Assembly (NCBI RefSeq): GCF_001665625.1
Contig: NZ_LZSY01000053.1
Location: forward strand, 16,598 to 80,597
Source: Mycolicibacterium peregrinum
GTDB lineage: Bacteria > Actinomycetota > Actinomycetes > Mycobacteriales > Mycobacteriaceae
Length of the DNA stretch: 64,000 nucleotides
Direction: 5' to 3'
A model generated the notes under the pieces. It did no database searches, was not told the DNA's origin, and worked only from the letters and a program-made list of their open reading frames with translations. This document shows positions 20,011 to 29,688 of the stretch, one piece after another. How positions within the stretch are numbered: the first letter of the stretch is position 1; every line of letters starts with the position of its first letter. The translations under genes were made by a program, and so were the position numbers.

Positions 20011-20658
20011 GTGCGGTTGAGCCGAGACGAGCGCGAGCGGGTGTTCGCGGCGGTGGCCGACGAGCGCCGGTCGATCGCCACCCTGGTCGAGGGGCTCGAT
20101 GCCGACCAGTTGGCCACACCGAGCCTGTGCGCGGGCTGGGACGTCAAGACGGTTGCGGCTCATCTGGTCAGCGATTTTACCGACGGGTTCTGGGGATTCC
20201 TGGTCAGCGGTATCCGCCACGGTGATATCGACCGCGGCATCGATGCACTGGCCCGCCGCCGGGCCCAGGCGTCAGCTGCCGAGATCGCCGAGACGCTCCG
20301 TCGTCGCGCCGACTATCGGCTCAGCCCGCCCATCACCGGCCCGTTGTCGGGACTGACAGATGTGTTGGTGCACGGCGCCGATATGCGCATCCCGCTGGGA
20401 CTTCCGCATCAGCCCGATCCTGAGCACGTCGCTCGGGTGCTCGATTTCCTCACCAGCCGAACACAATTCGGGTTCTTCCCACGTAATCGCCTGCGTGGTA
20501 TCGCGCTACACGACGAGGATACCGGGCGCACATGGGGGGAGGGCCGGGCCGTCTCCGGTCCGGGCGTTGCGATCATGCTGGCGGTGTGCGGTCGCACCGT
20601 CGCGTTCGACGGCCTGTCCGGCCCTGGACTTCTTGCCCTGGACTCGCGCCTGCACTAG
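20011..20658 (+). CDS. mycothiol-dependent maleylpyruvate isomerase-family (DinB-fold) protein
   Basis: 215 residues from a GTG at 20011. The N-terminal helical bundle shows ADQLATPSLCAGWDVKTVAAHL, the standard opening of the MDMPI/DinB-2 family, with a conserved His in AAHL and HGADMRIPLG later supplying likely metal ligands. Members use mycothiol and a divalent metal for isomerisation, S-transfer or detoxification reactions; the substrate cannot be told from sequence. It lies 11 bp after the SCO6745-family gene, so is probably co-transcribed. Confidence 0.8.
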   Translation: MRLSRDERERVFAAVADERRSIATLVEGLDADQLATPSLCAGWDVKTVAAHLVSDFTDGFWGFLVSGIRHGDIDRGIDALARRRAQASAAEIAETLRRRADYRLSPPITGPLSGLTDVLVHGADMRIPLGLPHQPDPEHVARVLDFLTSRTQFGFFPRNRLRGIALHDEDTGRTWGEGRAVSGPGVAIMLAVCGRTVAFDGLSGPGLLALDSRLH

Positions 20659-20897
20659 CGCAGCGAGCTCTTCACCACCCATTTCGTTGCGTTTTCGTCC
20701 GGCGGTCGAGGTTTGCTCCTTAAGCTGACGACGACCACCAGATCCTGTGGCCATTCGAAAACTTCGAAAGGCCGGACGATGACAGCTGCCAATAGGTTTC
20801 CGACACGTGTACCGCGGTCACGTGTTCGATGGCCTTGGGAAATCGGTCGGGTCAGCAGGTGGCCGAAGGTTGCATTGGTCAACTTCGGGAGGCAGGG

Positions 20898-21326
20898 ATG
20901 CTGACAAAAATATTCCGGAAGGTCTGGCTGCCGATCGCCATCGTGGTTGCCCTGTCCGTCGGCTTTCTCACGGTGTCGCACCTGAGGACGATCTTCGGTG
21001 CGCATCCGGTGCTGGTCACACCGATCGGCGCTGACACCGCGGAGAAGTTCAATCCCAAGGTCGTCACCTATGAGGTGTACGGCTCGGGCGGTACGGCGGT
21101 GATCAACTACAAGGATCTTGACGGAATTCCACAGCGTGCCGGAACCGTGGGGCTGCCCTGGAGCCTGACGTTGACGACTACGGCCCCCTCGGCGTCACCG
21201 AACATCTTGGCCCAGACCGACGGCGACAGCATCGGTTGCCGAATCACCGTCGATGACGTCGTCAAGGACGAGAGGACGGCTACCGGAGTGAACGCACAAA
21301 CCTTCTGCCTGGTGAAGGCAGCATGA
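20898..21326 (+). CDS. MmpS-family membrane protein
   Basis: 142 residues from the ATG at 20898 with GGAGG upstream; an earlier in-frame start at 20829 adds a non-conserved segment. One N-terminal membrane helix ([18 protein letters not shown]) is followed by a periplasmic beta-sandwich with [29 protein letters not shown] and two cysteines near the end. MmpS proteins are accessory subunits of MmpL transporters in siderophore, glycolipid or drug export. The stop overlaps the mmpL start (ATGA), so the two are translationally coupled. Confidence 0.93.
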   Translation: MLTKIFRKVWLPIAIVVALSVGFLTVSHLRTIFGAHPVLVTPIGADTAEKFNPKVVTYEVYGSGGTAVINYKDLDGIPQRAGTVGLPWSLTLTTTAPSASPNILAQTDGDSIGCRITVDDVVKDERTATGVNAQTFCLVKAA

Positions 21327-24220
21327 GCGCGCCGGTAGACGATGCGCCAACCGCTCCCGTTCCAGGCCGGCGTCACCAGTCGCGGCCGGTCATCCCCCGG
21401 TTCATCCGGATTTTCGCTGTCCCGATCATCGTTATCTGGATCGCCTTGATCGCGATTCTCAACACCGTCGTGCCCCAACTTGAGGAAGTGGGCAAGATGC
21501 GGTCGGTGTCGATGAGCCCCAACGATGCGCCGTCGATGATCGCCATCAAACGTATCGGCACGAAATTCGAGGAATACCGCAGCAGTAGCTCGGTGATGAT
21601 CGTGATCGAGGGACAGGACAAGTTGGGTGCCGACGCGCACGCCTACTACGACAAGATGATCCGCGACCTGCGCGCCGACACCAAACACGTAGAGCACGTG
21701 CAGGACCTGTGGGGCGACTCGTTCACGGCGGCGGGAGCCCAGAGCGTCGACGGCAAGGCCGCGTATGTCCAGGTTTACCTCGCGGGCGATCAAGGCGAGG
21801 CATTGGCCAATGAATCGGTGGACGCCGTTCGTCAGATCGCCGAGGAGAGCCCGGCGCCGCCGGGGGTCAAGGCGTACGTGACGGGCGCGGCGGCGACGAG
21901 CTCGGATCAGAACAGGATCGGCGACGAGAGCATGCGGATGATCGAGATGGTCACCTTCGGGGTCATCATCGTCATGCTGTTGGTGATCTACCGATCCGTG
22001 ACCACCACGCTCCTCCTGTGCGTACTGCTCATCGCCGGACTGGCGGGTGCCAGTGGGCTGGTCGCATTCCTGGGTTACTACAACGTCTTTGGCCTGACAA
22101 CCTTCGCGACGAACATGGTGGTGACCCTGGCCATCGCCGCGGTGACCGACTACGGGATCTTCCTGGTCGGCCGATATCACGAGGCGCGCCGAGCCGGCGA
22201 GGATCGAGAATCGGCGTACTACACCATGTTTGAAGGGACTGCCCACGTCGTACTGGCCTCGGGCCTGACCATCGCGGGCGCCACCTTCTGCCTTCACTTC
22301 ACCCGGCTGCCCTACTTCCAGACGATGGGCTTCCCCTTGGCCGTCGGTATGGCGTTCGTCGTCGCGACAGCGCTGACGTTCGGAACCGCGCTGATCTCGA
22401 TAGCCAGCCGCTGGGGCAAGTTCCTGGAGCCGCGCGGGAAGTCGAAGGCCAGAGGGTGGCGCCGGGTCGGCACCGCGGCGGTCCGCTGGCCCGGCCCGCT
22501 GCTGGTGTTCGCGGTGTCGGCGTGCCTGCTCGGTCTGCTCGCCCTGCCCGGCTATCACACCATCTACAACGATCGGAGATATCTGCCCCCTGATGTGTCG
22601 GCGAATGTCGGTTACGCGGCTGCGACCAGACACTTCTCCGAGGCCAGGATGAATCCCGACGTGATGATGATCGAGACGGACCACGATCTGCGGAATCCAG
22701 CTGACTTCCTGGTGATCAACAAGATCGCCAAGGCGCTGGCGCAGGTGCCGGGCATCGCCCAGGTGCAGACCATCACCCGCCCCGACGGCAAACCCATTGA
22801 GCACTCGACGATCCCGTACACACTCAGCCAGAGCGGCACGGGCCAGATCATGGGCAACGACTACCAGCAGGGGGTCATCGACAACATCCTGGCCCAGGCG
22901 GGCGAGATGCAGACCTCCATCGACACGATGCAGAAGATGCAGTCCATCACCCAGCAGATGGCTGCGGTCACCCACAGCATGGTGCAGAAGACGAAGAAAA
23001 CCTCGACGGATACCAATGAGGTTCGCGACCACATTGCCGACTTTGATGACTTCTTCCGGCCGATCCGAAACTACTTCTATTGGGAGCCACACTGTTTCGA
23101 TATCCCGGTGTGCTGGGCGTTGCGGTCGATATTCGACACTCTCGATGGAATCAACACGTTGTCTGACGACATTCAGGATCTCGTACCCGACCTGGAGCGC
23201 CTGGACGCCCTGATGCCGCAACTGGTCGCATTGATGCCGTCGATGATCCAGTCGATGAAGAACCAGAAGCAGATGATGCTCAATCAGTATCAGGTTCAGA
23301 AGACGCAGCAGGACCAGACCATGGCGCAGCAGAAGGACAGCACCGCGATGGGAGAGGCGTTCGACAAAGCCCAGAACGATGATTCGTTCTACATTCCCCC
23401 GGAAGCGTTCGAAACCGATGATTTTCAGCGAGGCATGAAGCTGATGATGTCGCCGGATGGAAAGGCCGTGCGGTTCACCATCATTCATGAAGGCGACCCG
23501 CTGACGCCCGAAGGCACGTCCCGTTCCGAGCTGCTGAAGAACGCTGCGGCCGCGGCCATCAGGGGAACACCGTGGGAGGGATCCTCGGTCTACCTCGGCG
23601 GTACCGCGGCGATGTTCAAGGACATGCAGCAGGGTGCCGACTACGACTTGTTGATCGCGGCAACGGCTGCGCTGATGTTGATCCTCATCATCATGATGAT
23701 CCTCACCCGGGCTCTGGTGGCCGCGGCGGTCATCGTCGGCACCGTGGTGGTCAGCTTGGCCACCGCCTTCGGACTCTCCGTGGTGATATGGCAGCACATC
23801 GTCGGGATACCGCTGCACTGGATGGTGCTACCGATGTCGGTCATCGTGCTGGTGGCCGTCGGCGCGGACTACAACCTGTTGCTGGTGTCGCGGATGAAAG
23901 AGGAAATCCATGCCGGGTTGAAGACCGGCACCATTCGCGCCATGGGTGGCAGCGGTCCGGTGGTCACCGCCGCGGGGCTGGTGTTCGCGTTCACCATGGC
24001 TTCGATGGCGGTCAGCAAGCTGATCGTGATCGGCCAGGTCGGCACCACCATCGGCCTGGGCCTGATGTTCGACACGTTCGTCATCCGGGCGTTGATGACA
24101 CCGTCGATCGCCACTCTGCTCGGGCGGTGGTTCTGGTGGCCGCAGCGGGTGCGGCCGCGCCCGCCGCGTTCCCCATGGCCCAAGCCCATCCAGCGAGATC
24201 CGGCGGAGGTGGCGTCGTGA
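21323..24220 (+). CDS. MmpL-family RND transporter
   Basis: 965 residues, full length for the MmpL4/MmpL5 branch. One N-terminal helix precedes a large periplasmic loop, then two bundles of membrane helices. Proton-relay Asp-Tyr pairs occur in both halves: [14 protein letters not shown] (Asp ~276) and [14 protein letters not shown] (Asp ~849). The second periplasmic loop (~residues 520-680) has a long helical hairpin rich in Met and Gln ([14 protein letters not shown]), characteristic of MmpL4/5. The protein should use proton flux to export a lipid, siderophore or drug with its MmpS partner; the cargo is unknown. Confidence 0.95.
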   Translation: MSAPVDDAPTAPVPGRRHQSRPVIPRFIRIFAVPIIVIWIALIAILNTVVPQLEEVGKMRSVSMSPNDAPSMIAIKRIGTKFEEYRSSSSVMIVIEGQDKLGADAHAYYDKMIRDLRADTKHVEHVQDLWGDSFTAAGAQSVDGKAAYVQVYLAGDQGEALANESVDAVRQIAEESPAPPGVKAYVTGAAATSSDQNRIGDESMRMIEMVTFGVIIVMLLVIYRSVTTTLLLCVLLIAGLAGASGLVAFLGYYNVFGLTTFATNMVVTLAIAAVTDYGIFLVGRYHEARRAGEDRESAYYTMFEGTAHVVLASGLTIAGATFCLHFTRLPYFQTMGFPLAVGMAFVVATALTFGTALISIASRWGKFLEPRGKSKARGWRRVGTAAVRWPGPLLVFAVSACLLGLLALPGYHTIYNDRRYLPPDVSANVGYAAATRHFSEARMNPDVMMIETDHDLRNPADFLVINKIAKALAQVPGIAQVQTITRPDGKPIEHSTIPYTLSQSGTGQIMGNDYQQGVIDNILAQAGEMQTSIDTMQKMQSITQQMAAVTHSMVQKTKKTSTDTNEVRDHIADFDDFFRPIRNYFYWEPHCFDIPVCWALRSIFDTLDGINTLSDDIQDLVPDLERLDALMPQLVALMPSMIQSMKNQKQMMLNQYQVQKTQQDQTMAQQKDSTAMGEAFDKAQNDDSFYIPPEAFETDDFQRGMKLMMSPDGKAVRFTIIHEGDPLTPEGTSRSELLKNAAAAAIRGTPWEGSSVYLGGTAAMFKDMQQGADYDLLIAATAALMLILIIMMILTRALVAAAVIVGTVVVSLATAFGLSVVIWQHIVGIPLHWMVLPMSVIVLVAVGADYNLLLVSRMKEEIHAGLKTGTIRAMGGSGPVVTAAGLVFAFTMASMAVSKLIVIGQVGTTIGLGLMFDTFVIRALMTPSIATLLGRWFWWPQRVRPRPPRSPWPKPIQRDPAEVAS

Positions 24221-24235
24221 GGCGGCGTCAGCGGG

Positions 24236-25267
24236 TCAGCTGAAGCGGATGTTCAGCGTCGCCAGGCCGAAGATCTTCTTTCCCTCGGATTTCGCCGCGA
24301 CCAGGATGACGCCGGTGCGGGTCTCGGGGTCCAGCGACTTGATCTTTCCGCTGAACTCGATATCGCAGCCCTCCTTGGCCGACACGATCGCCGGCTGGGA
24401 CAACCGCACCGCGTAGCGGGTGACGGCACCGGGGTCGCCCGACCACGCGGAGACGAAGCCGGCGCCGAGCCCCATGGTGAGCATGCCGTGGGCGATCACG
24501 TCGGGCAGCCCGGCAAGCTTGGCGATGTCCTCGTCCCAGTGAATCGGGTTGGCATCGCCGGCCACGCCGGCATAGTTCACCAGGTCGCCGCGCGACAGCC
24601 GGGTGTGGTGCACCCCAAGTTCGTCGCCGACCTTGAGGTCGTCGAAGGACAGGGTTCCGGGCGTGCGGGTGAGGCCGCCTTCGGAGATCCGTACTTCGCC
24701 TTCGGGGCGCACGGTCTTCACATAATCGTCATCGGATGCGCCGATACCGGAGAAGTCGACGTCGTGCATCATCGCGTTCTGGACGGCGGTCATCGTCGCC
24801 GGATTGATGTCGTCTGCGGTGACGCCGACGACGGTGGTGTGCAGGGTGTGGACCCGCTCGCCGGCGGTGTCGGTGAAGGTGTTGGTGACGGTGATCATGT
24901 CGCGGCCCGCGATCCTGCGAACCGCCGTCAATTCGATGTCGATCTTCAGTTCGTCACCTGCCACGATCGGCCGATGCTGCTCGAAGACCTCTTCGGTCTG
25001 CAGGTAGGTGTCGTACCCGACGACCACCGATTCGAACATGCGCCGGTTGCAGGCCATGGCCGGGGTCGAGGTGAAGGTCAGCGGCGCGACCAGCCCGGCG
25101 TACCCCAGCTTCGCCGCGGCGTCGACGTCCCAGTGTGCGGGGTGATAGTCCTGCACGGCACGCGCGTACTCGCGTACCTTCTCGCGGCCTACCAGGTAGA
25201 GGCCGTCCGCCTCGTAGTAGTGGCCGACGCGGGCTTCGAGCGCCGATGCTTCTGGTGCTGCGGTCAT
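24236..25267 (-). CDS. fused HadA-HadB-like (3R)-hydroxyacyl-thioester dehydratase
   Basis: 343 residues from the ATG at 25267 (a TTG at 25279 is possible). The N-terminal half resembles HadA (VGREKVREYARAVQDYHPAH and LVAPLTF). The C-terminal half resembles HadB (LSRGDLVNYAGVAGDANPIH, IAHGMLTMGLGAGFV), including the catalytic D-x4-H of the hydratase-2 motif (DANPIHWD). In mycobacteria HadA and HadB are separate FAS-II subunits; here both hot-dog domains are in one chain. It should dehydrate 3-hydroxyacyl-ACP or -CoA. It faces the mmpL gene 3' to 3' with 15 bp between. Confidence 0.85.
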   Translation of the reverse strand: MTAAPEASALEARVGHYYEADGLYLVGREKVREYARAVQDYHPAHWDVDAAAKLGYAGLVAPLTFTSTPAMACNRRMFESVVVGYDTYLQTEEVFEQHRPIVAGDELKIDIELTAVRRIAGRDMITVTNTFTDTAGERVHTLHTTVVGVTADDINPATMTAVQNAMMHDVDFSGIGASDDDYVKTVRPEGEVRISEGGLTRTPGTLSFDDLKVGDELGVHHTRLSRGDLVNYAGVAGDANPIHWDEDIAKLAGLPDVIAHGMLTMGLGAGFVSAWSGDPGAVTRYAVRLSQPAIVSAKEGCDIEFSGKIKSLDPETRTGVILVAAKSEGKKIFGLATLNIRFS

Positions 25268-25367
25268 GGATTTGCTCAACTTTTCTATCGGCTGTTCGCT
25301 GAAGCCGACGAAAGCACACTAACGTCTGTGCGGCACCTGGCGTAAAACCGGCAGATAAGGTTCGCCT

Positions 25368-26585
25368 ATGTCCGGCCTCGATAATCCCGAGCTCGTGTCT
25401 GCCTATGCTGCCCAGTTCAACCGGCACGTTCTCGGCAGGCACGCGGTGGCCTCGCCGCTGGGGCTGTGGCTGTTGTTGGCGTTGGTGGGACCCGCCACAC
25501 ACGGAACTGCCCGCCGCGATCTGGAGGCCGTGCTCGGCACGACCGTCGATGATGCCGCCGCGCGGGCCCGCGCCCTCTTGAGTGATCCGCACCCGGCGGT
25601 GTCCGCGCTTGCGGCGGTGTGGGACCGCAACCTCGGGCCGGCGTTCGACGACTGGGTTCGCACGGTGCCCGATGTGGTGGACCGGGGCCCGGTGCCGGAT
25701 CAGGCGCAGGCCGATGCCTGGGCGCAGGCGAACTCGAACGGGTTGATCGATGAATTCCCGCTGCAGCTCGACGAATTGACCAGGCTGGTACTTGCCTCGG
25801 CACTGGCCACCGATATCGGCTGGGCGCGACCGCTGGGCACCACGAATGAATTGGGCGGGGTCTTCGGTACGGCGATCGGTACGGCGTTGATGCTCTCGGA
25901 GGGGATCCAGCTGATCGTCGAGACCGCCGCCGCCGGTCTGGTCGCGGTGGCTGCACCGCCCTCGTCGTCGGCGCTCGACGTCTTCAGCGTGATCGCCGCG
26001 CCCGACGTCGCGCCCCACGATGTGGACATGGCGGCACACCAGGTGGCGGCGATGCTGCGGGGCGACGAGCACGGCGCGCGCCGGGTCCCGGTCGAGGAAT
26101 TGGCCGACGGCCACGCATGGACGGTGACCGACCGACGCGAACGCCGGGTCGGGGGCCCGGACGTTCACGCCGAGTGGCGTAGTTGTCTGCCGGCCTGGTC
26201 GGCGACCAGCGACCACGACCTGAAGGACGCTCCCGGCATCGCCCCGGTGTTCGACACTCTCCGCGGCTTCGCGAGGCGCGAGGATCTGCCGGTGGAGTTC
26301 ACCGCCAAGCAGTCGGCCGTGGCGTCGTATACGAGGGAAGGGTTCAAGGCGGCGGCGGTGACAGCCTTCGACATGGTCGCCGGATCGGTGCCGCAGTTCC
26401 ACGAGGTTCTGGTGCGCCGGATCGAGATCCGGTTCAACCGACCGTTCGCGGTGCTGGCGTGCGCGGACCGCTCGAACGGGCCGTCGCCGTGGCGCGGTGT
26501 GCCGGTGTTCAGTGCCTGGGTCGCCGAGCCGCAGGAGACCGTCATCGAGGCGGTCGGTGCACCGCAGCCAGTCGCTGTTCGATGA
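25368..26585 (+). CDS. serpin-like protein
   Basis: 405 residues with no signal peptide. The N-terminal region VASPLGLWLLLALVGPATHGT then LEAVLGT resembles the serpin helix B-C region (xSPxSIxxxLxLxxxGAxGxT). The end RFNRPFAVLACADRSNGPSP followed by GVPVFSAWVAEP resembles the serpin C-terminal RPFLFLI...GRV.NP segment. A reactive-centre hinge is not convincing, so inhibitory activity is uncertain. The length is right for a single serpin domain (370-400 residues). Its last 44 bp overlap the convergent PadR gene. Confidence 0.6.
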   Translation: MSGLDNPELVSAYAAQFNRHVLGRHAVASPLGLWLLLALVGPATHGTARRDLEAVLGTTVDDAAARARALLSDPHPAVSALAAVWDRNLGPAFDDWVRTVPDVVDRGPVPDQAQADAWAQANSNGLIDEFPLQLDELTRLVLASALATDIGWARPLGTTNELGGVFGTAIGTALMLSEGIQLIVETAAAGLVAVAAPPSSSALDVFSVIAAPDVAPHDVDMAAHQVAAMLRGDEHGARRVPVEELADGHAWTVTDRRERRVGGPDVHAEWRSCLPAWSATSDHDLKDAPGIAPVFDTLRGFARREDLPVEFTAKQSAVASYTREGFKAAAVTAFDMVAGSVPQFHEVLVRRIEIRFNRPFAVLACADRSNGPSPWRGVPVFSAWVAEPQETVIEAVGAPQPVAVR

Positions 26586-27117
26586 CGGCCAGCGCCCGGT
26601 TCGCCCAGTCGATGTTCTCTTCCTCAAACCGGATTCCGCGTAGCAGCGTCAGGTAGGGGCCGATGCGGCCGGCCTCGGCGAGGTAGGCGTCTTCGGTGCG
26701 TCCGGCCAGGAGGTGGTCCTGGCCGCGCCGGTAGCGCGCGAGCTTGGCGGTAGCCCATTGGCGGCGTTCGGCGAGCGCGGCGCGGACGGCCTCGATGTTG
26801 CCCGAATCAACGGCCTGGATCTGTACCAGGAGGTCTTCGCGGATAGCGCCTGGCTTCGGCGGCACCTCGGTGAATTCGAGCAAGGCCTTGCGACCCGCGT
26901 CGGTCAGCGAGTACAGGCGCTTGTTCGGTCGCCGGTCCTGCTCGACGAGCCGCGCTTCGATCAGCCCTTCGGCGGACATGCGGTCCAGTTCGCGGTAGAG
27001 CTGCTGGGGCGTTGCCATCCAGAAGTTGGCGACTGACGCGTCGAACCCTTTGGCCAGGTCATAGCCCGATGCCTCGCCGTCGAGGAGCGTGGCCAGGATT
27101 GCGTCGCGTAACGCCAT
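26542..27117 (-). CDS. PadR-family transcriptional regulator
   Basis: 191 residues. The N-terminal winged helix (MALRDAILATLLDGEASGYDLAKGF, PQQLYRELDRMSAEGLIE then RRPNKRLYSLTDAGRKALLEF) is typical PadR. The C-terminal ~90 residues are the helical Vir_act_alpha-type dimerisation domain. It is divergent from the NTF2-like gene with 102 bp between, so it probably controls that gene and itself. A TTGACT/TACCAT pair (27154-27183) is a candidate promoter for the divergent gene. The effector is unknown. Confidence 0.9.
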   Translation of the reverse strand: MALRDAILATLLDGEASGYDLAKGFDASVANFWMATPQQLYRELDRMSAEGLIEARLVEQDRRPNKRLYSLTDAGRKALLEFTEVPPKPGAIREDLLVQIQAVDSGNIEAVRAALAERRQWATAKLARYRRGQDHLLAGRTEDAYLAEAGRIGPYLTLLRGIRFEEENIDWANRALAVIEQRLAAVHRPPR

Positions 27118-27219
27118 GAGCCGATGCTAGCAGCAATGCGAATAATCAAAATGTTGACTATAAGAATGGGGCGCGCCTACCATCGCCGCTAGTCGATGAA
27201 TGGGTTGAGGAGGTGTCAT

Positions 27220-27630
27220 ATGCATCCGTTCCGGGAGGCAGTCGAGGCGCGTGACGAGGCTGCGATCGAGGCATTGCTGGCAGACAACGTGGTGTTCACC
27301 AGCCCGGTGGCGTTCAAGCCGTATCCGGGCAAGCCGATCACCGCGGCGATTCTTCGCGGTGTCATGCGGGTGTTCAAGGACTTTCGCTACATTCGCGAGA
27401 TCGCCGATGGCCGCGACCACGCCCTGGTCTTCGAGGCCACGGTGGATGGCAAGAAGATCACCGGGTGCGACTTTCTGCATGTCGATGACGAAGGCAAGAT
27501 CGACGACTTCATGGTGATGGTTCGGCCACTGTCGGGAGCCACCGCACTGTCCGAGGCGATGGCTGCGCAATTCGAACAGATCAAACAGGAAGCGGCAGAA
27601 CAGATTCAGCGAGAGTCCACCACTGCTTGA
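27220..27630 (+). CDS. NTF2-like (SnoaL-fold) protein
   Basis: 136 residues from the ATG at 27220 behind the strong GAGGAGGTG. The fold is alpha+beta with HPFREAVEARDEAAIEALLAD and NVVFTSPVAF, then VDDEGKIDDFMVMVRPLSGA, the usual SnoaL-like pattern of a cone-shaped pocket. Such proteins act as isomerases, cyclases or small-molecule binders; nothing indicates which. Divergent placement from the PadR gene suggests PadR-controlled expression. Confidence 0.85.
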   Translation: MHPFREAVEARDEAAIEALLADNVVFTSPVAFKPYPGKPITAAILRGVMRVFKDFRYIREIADGRDHALVFEATVDGKKITGCDFLHVDDEGKIDDFMVMVRPLSGATALSEAMAAQFEQIKQEAAEQIQRESTTA

Positions 27631-27633
27631 TGA

Positions 27634-27679
27634 GCGGCTCGCTCACGGCTCGATCAGCGGCCCGCTCACGGCCTGATCA
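27634..27679 (+). repeat. two contiguous 23-bp direct repeats
   Basis: GCGGCTCGCTCACGGCTCGATCA is followed directly by a copy differing at 3 positions (27657-27679). The repeat spans the gap between the convergent NTF2-like and lipase genes and includes the lipase stop codon. Confidence 0.6.
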
Positions 27680-29516
27680 GCGTCCCCGCATCCGACGCCG
27701 CCTTCTTCAGTTCCGGAATCGTCATGTCGGCGTAGTCGGCGTTCACCGGTCCCGACGCGTTGCCCAGCCACGGCACCACGCCGGGATCCGGGTCGACGCC
27801 CAGGTGGTAGGCCTGGATGCCGGGCAGGTGGTACTGGAGGAAGTTCACCAGAATGTCGGCGACGAAGATCGCGGCGCCGATCGGCCCGGTGCTCAGCAGC
27901 GCGGCCGAGTTCGCCAACGGGATTGCGGCTTCGGGGTTGCCGATCATCACGATCGACCCGTAGTGCGGCTTGCTGCCTCCACCGGGCACGTACTCCGGCA
28001 TGAACGGCTGCAGTCCGGGCAGGTCGGTGGAGAAATAGGCCGCGGTGTCGCCGTAGGTCAGCACGTTGACGAACCCGGAGTCGGCGCCGTTGCCCGGCAC
28101 CGTGGTGTTGAGGCCAGGGCTTTCGAAACCGACACCGCCGACGCCGGTCTGCTGCGCAACGTACGCGGCTTCCCATCCGCCGAGTGAGTGCCCGGTGACG
28201 AAGATGTCTTCCTTGCGGTAGCCCTGCGCGATCGCGGCGGCCTCCACCTCCTGCTCGAAGGCCACCGAGTCGAGGAAGGCCTGGGGTGGGGTGTCGGTGA
28301 AGATCACCTGCGTATCGGCGATCACCTGGGAGATCGCGATCAGCGGGTTGTGCAGCAGGTTCGTGCCGCCCGTCGTGCCCTGGTAGGCGATGATGATCTG
28401 GCCGTCCGGTGTCACCCAGGCCTTGCCGGACATACCGGTCAGCACATTGGTCGACTGCATCTGTTTGCCGTTGACCACGAACGGTTTCAGGTCGCCCGGG
28501 GTACCGCCCCACACGTACGCGGCGGTCGCGGCGTTGAGGAACTGCGACACGGTCGGGGTCTTGCCGGTGGTGGGCCCGTCATACGTCATCGTGGGCGGCA
28601 CCGGTTGCGCGGCAGGAGTTTTGGTCAGCCCCAGCTGTCCTTCGATCTCGCGGAACGCCGCGAAGAGGGCGTTGTTGATCGGTGCGAAGTCGAGCGGGCT
28701 CTTCGGCCCGTTGGCGGACACGGTGATGTCCAGCACCTGCAGCACCGTGTTGACGATGCGGCCGGGCAGCTCGGCGATCTTGGCGATCGGCGAGAGCGGC
28801 TCAGGGGGCTTCGGTGTGGTCTTGGTTGTCGTGGTGACCGCGGCGACCTTGGCGGTCAGCGGGATCGCCTTCGCGCCGGTGTCGGGGGCGGTCCGGACGA
28901 TCGCGGTGAGATCCGGCAGCGTGGCCTTGATCGCCGGGGCTTGAGCCGATGTCGGTGCAGATGCCTGCGCCCGCGACGGCGTGGCGTCCGGGAGCGCTGA
29001 CGACGTGATCGCGGCCAGGCGTTTCGGGGTGGCTCGCGGGGAGAAGTCGGACTTGGCCGGCTGCGTGCCGACGGGCTGGACCGGAGCGGTGGGCCTGATG
29101 TCGCGCAGCTTCCCGCGGACGAAATCGGCAATCGACTCCTGCTGCGGCGCCGAAGAATTCGCCTTGGAGGCGATGGGGGACCGTACGGCGGATGTGTCGT
29201 CGTCTTCGTCCGACGAGGTCGGCGCGGGGGATGTGGTGCCGGCGGCCGGGGTCTTGGGCGAGGACGCAGATGTCTTGCCCGGCCGATTGCCGCGACGGTC
29301 GGTCGGCTTCTTGGGGCCGTGGCCGGATCCCGCGCTCGAATGGCTCGACGACTGGCCCGATGAGCCGGATGACCCGGAGGCGCTGGGGTCCGCCCAGGCA
29401 ACGGTGTGCGCGCTGGTACCTGCGATCCCGACACCGATGCCGACGGCTATGACGGACAGGCTGTACCGCAGCGGTATGCGCTTGGCTGTTTTCGGGCAGC
29501 GTGAACCGTGCGCCAT
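27666..29516 (-). CDS. secreted lipase/esterase with long disordered N-terminal region
   Basis: 616 residues from the ATG at 29516, preceded by AAGGGGGAC; an ATG at 29537 lies upstream of that site. The frame stays open a further 1 kb upstream, antisense to the ArsR and SRPBCC genes, and is ignored there. A signal peptide (SLSVIAVGIGVGIAGTSAHTVAWA) is followed by ~250 residues rich in Ser, Pro, Ala and Thr. The C-terminal half is a class 3-type lipase/alpha-beta hydrolase with IIIAYQGTT (oxyanion strand) and the nucleophile elbow VTGHSLGGW (Ser444). The Ser/Pro/Thr region probably spans or anchors in the envelope, as in mycobacterial surface proteins with a serine-rich stalk. Confidence 0.88.
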   Translation of the reverse strand: MAHGSRCPKTAKRIPLRYSLSVIAVGIGVGIAGTSAHTVAWADPSASGSSGSSGQSSSHSSAGSGHGPKKPTDRRGNRPGKTSASSPKTPAAGTTSPAPTSSDEDDDTSAVRSPIASKANSSAPQQESIADFVRGKLRDIRPTAPVQPVGTQPAKSDFSPRATPKRLAAITSSALPDATPSRAQASAPTSAQAPAIKATLPDLTAIVRTAPDTGAKAIPLTAKVAAVTTTTKTTPKPPEPLSPIAKIAELPGRIVNTVLQVLDITVSANGPKSPLDFAPINNALFAAFREIEGQLGLTKTPAAQPVPPTMTYDGPTTGKTPTVSQFLNAATAAYVWGGTPGDLKPFVVNGKQMQSTNVLTGMSGKAWVTPDGQIIIAYQGTTGGTNLLHNPLIAISQVIADTQVIFTDTPPQAFLDSVAFEQEVEAAAIAQGYRKEDIFVTGHSLGGWEAAYVAQQTGVGGVGFESPGLNTTVPGNGADSGFVNVLTYGDTAAYFSTDLPGLQPFMPEYVPGGGSKPHYGSIVMIGNPEAAIPLANSAALLSTGPIGAAIFVADILVNFLQYHLPGIQAYHLGVDPDPGVVPWLGNASGPVNADYADMTIPELKKAASDAGTLIRP

Positions 29517-29651
29517 TATCGATGTCCCCCTTGACATTCCCCGACGTAGTCCGCATCCGCCGGTGACGGAAATGCCGGCCGCAGCGAACACATGCCGGCT
29601 CAATATATATGACAACGTGTGATGCCAGTCACGAATCTCGGAACGAACCGC

Positions 29652-29682
29652 TTGACAACATACAACCAATCGGTTGTATATT
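29652..29682 (+). promoter_or_regulatory. ArsR-gene promoter with operator palindrome
   Basis: TTGACA (29652-29657) and TATATT (29677-29682) form a sigma70-type promoter with 19-bp spacing. A perfect inverted repeat TACAACC-AATC-GGTTGTA (29661-29678) fills the spacer and meets the -10 element. This is the layout of ArsR-type self-repression. Transcription would begin close to the GTG at 29689. Confidence 0.75.
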
Positions 29683-29688
29683 TGGGAG

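Noticed and set aside
20754..20768. TTCGAA repeated twice before mmpS
   Set aside because: Resembles half of an SOS box, but the spacing and inner bases do not match the LexA consensus.
21107..23818. Long minus-strand open frame opposite mmpL
   Set aside because: It mirrors the mmpL gene in high-GC DNA, with His/Arg-rich low-complexity translation. The plus frame has clear MmpL motifs.
24954..26627. Minus-strand open frame opposite the serpin-like gene
   Set aside because: Arg/His/Gly-rich translation typical of an antisense shadow; no ribosome-binding site or domain.
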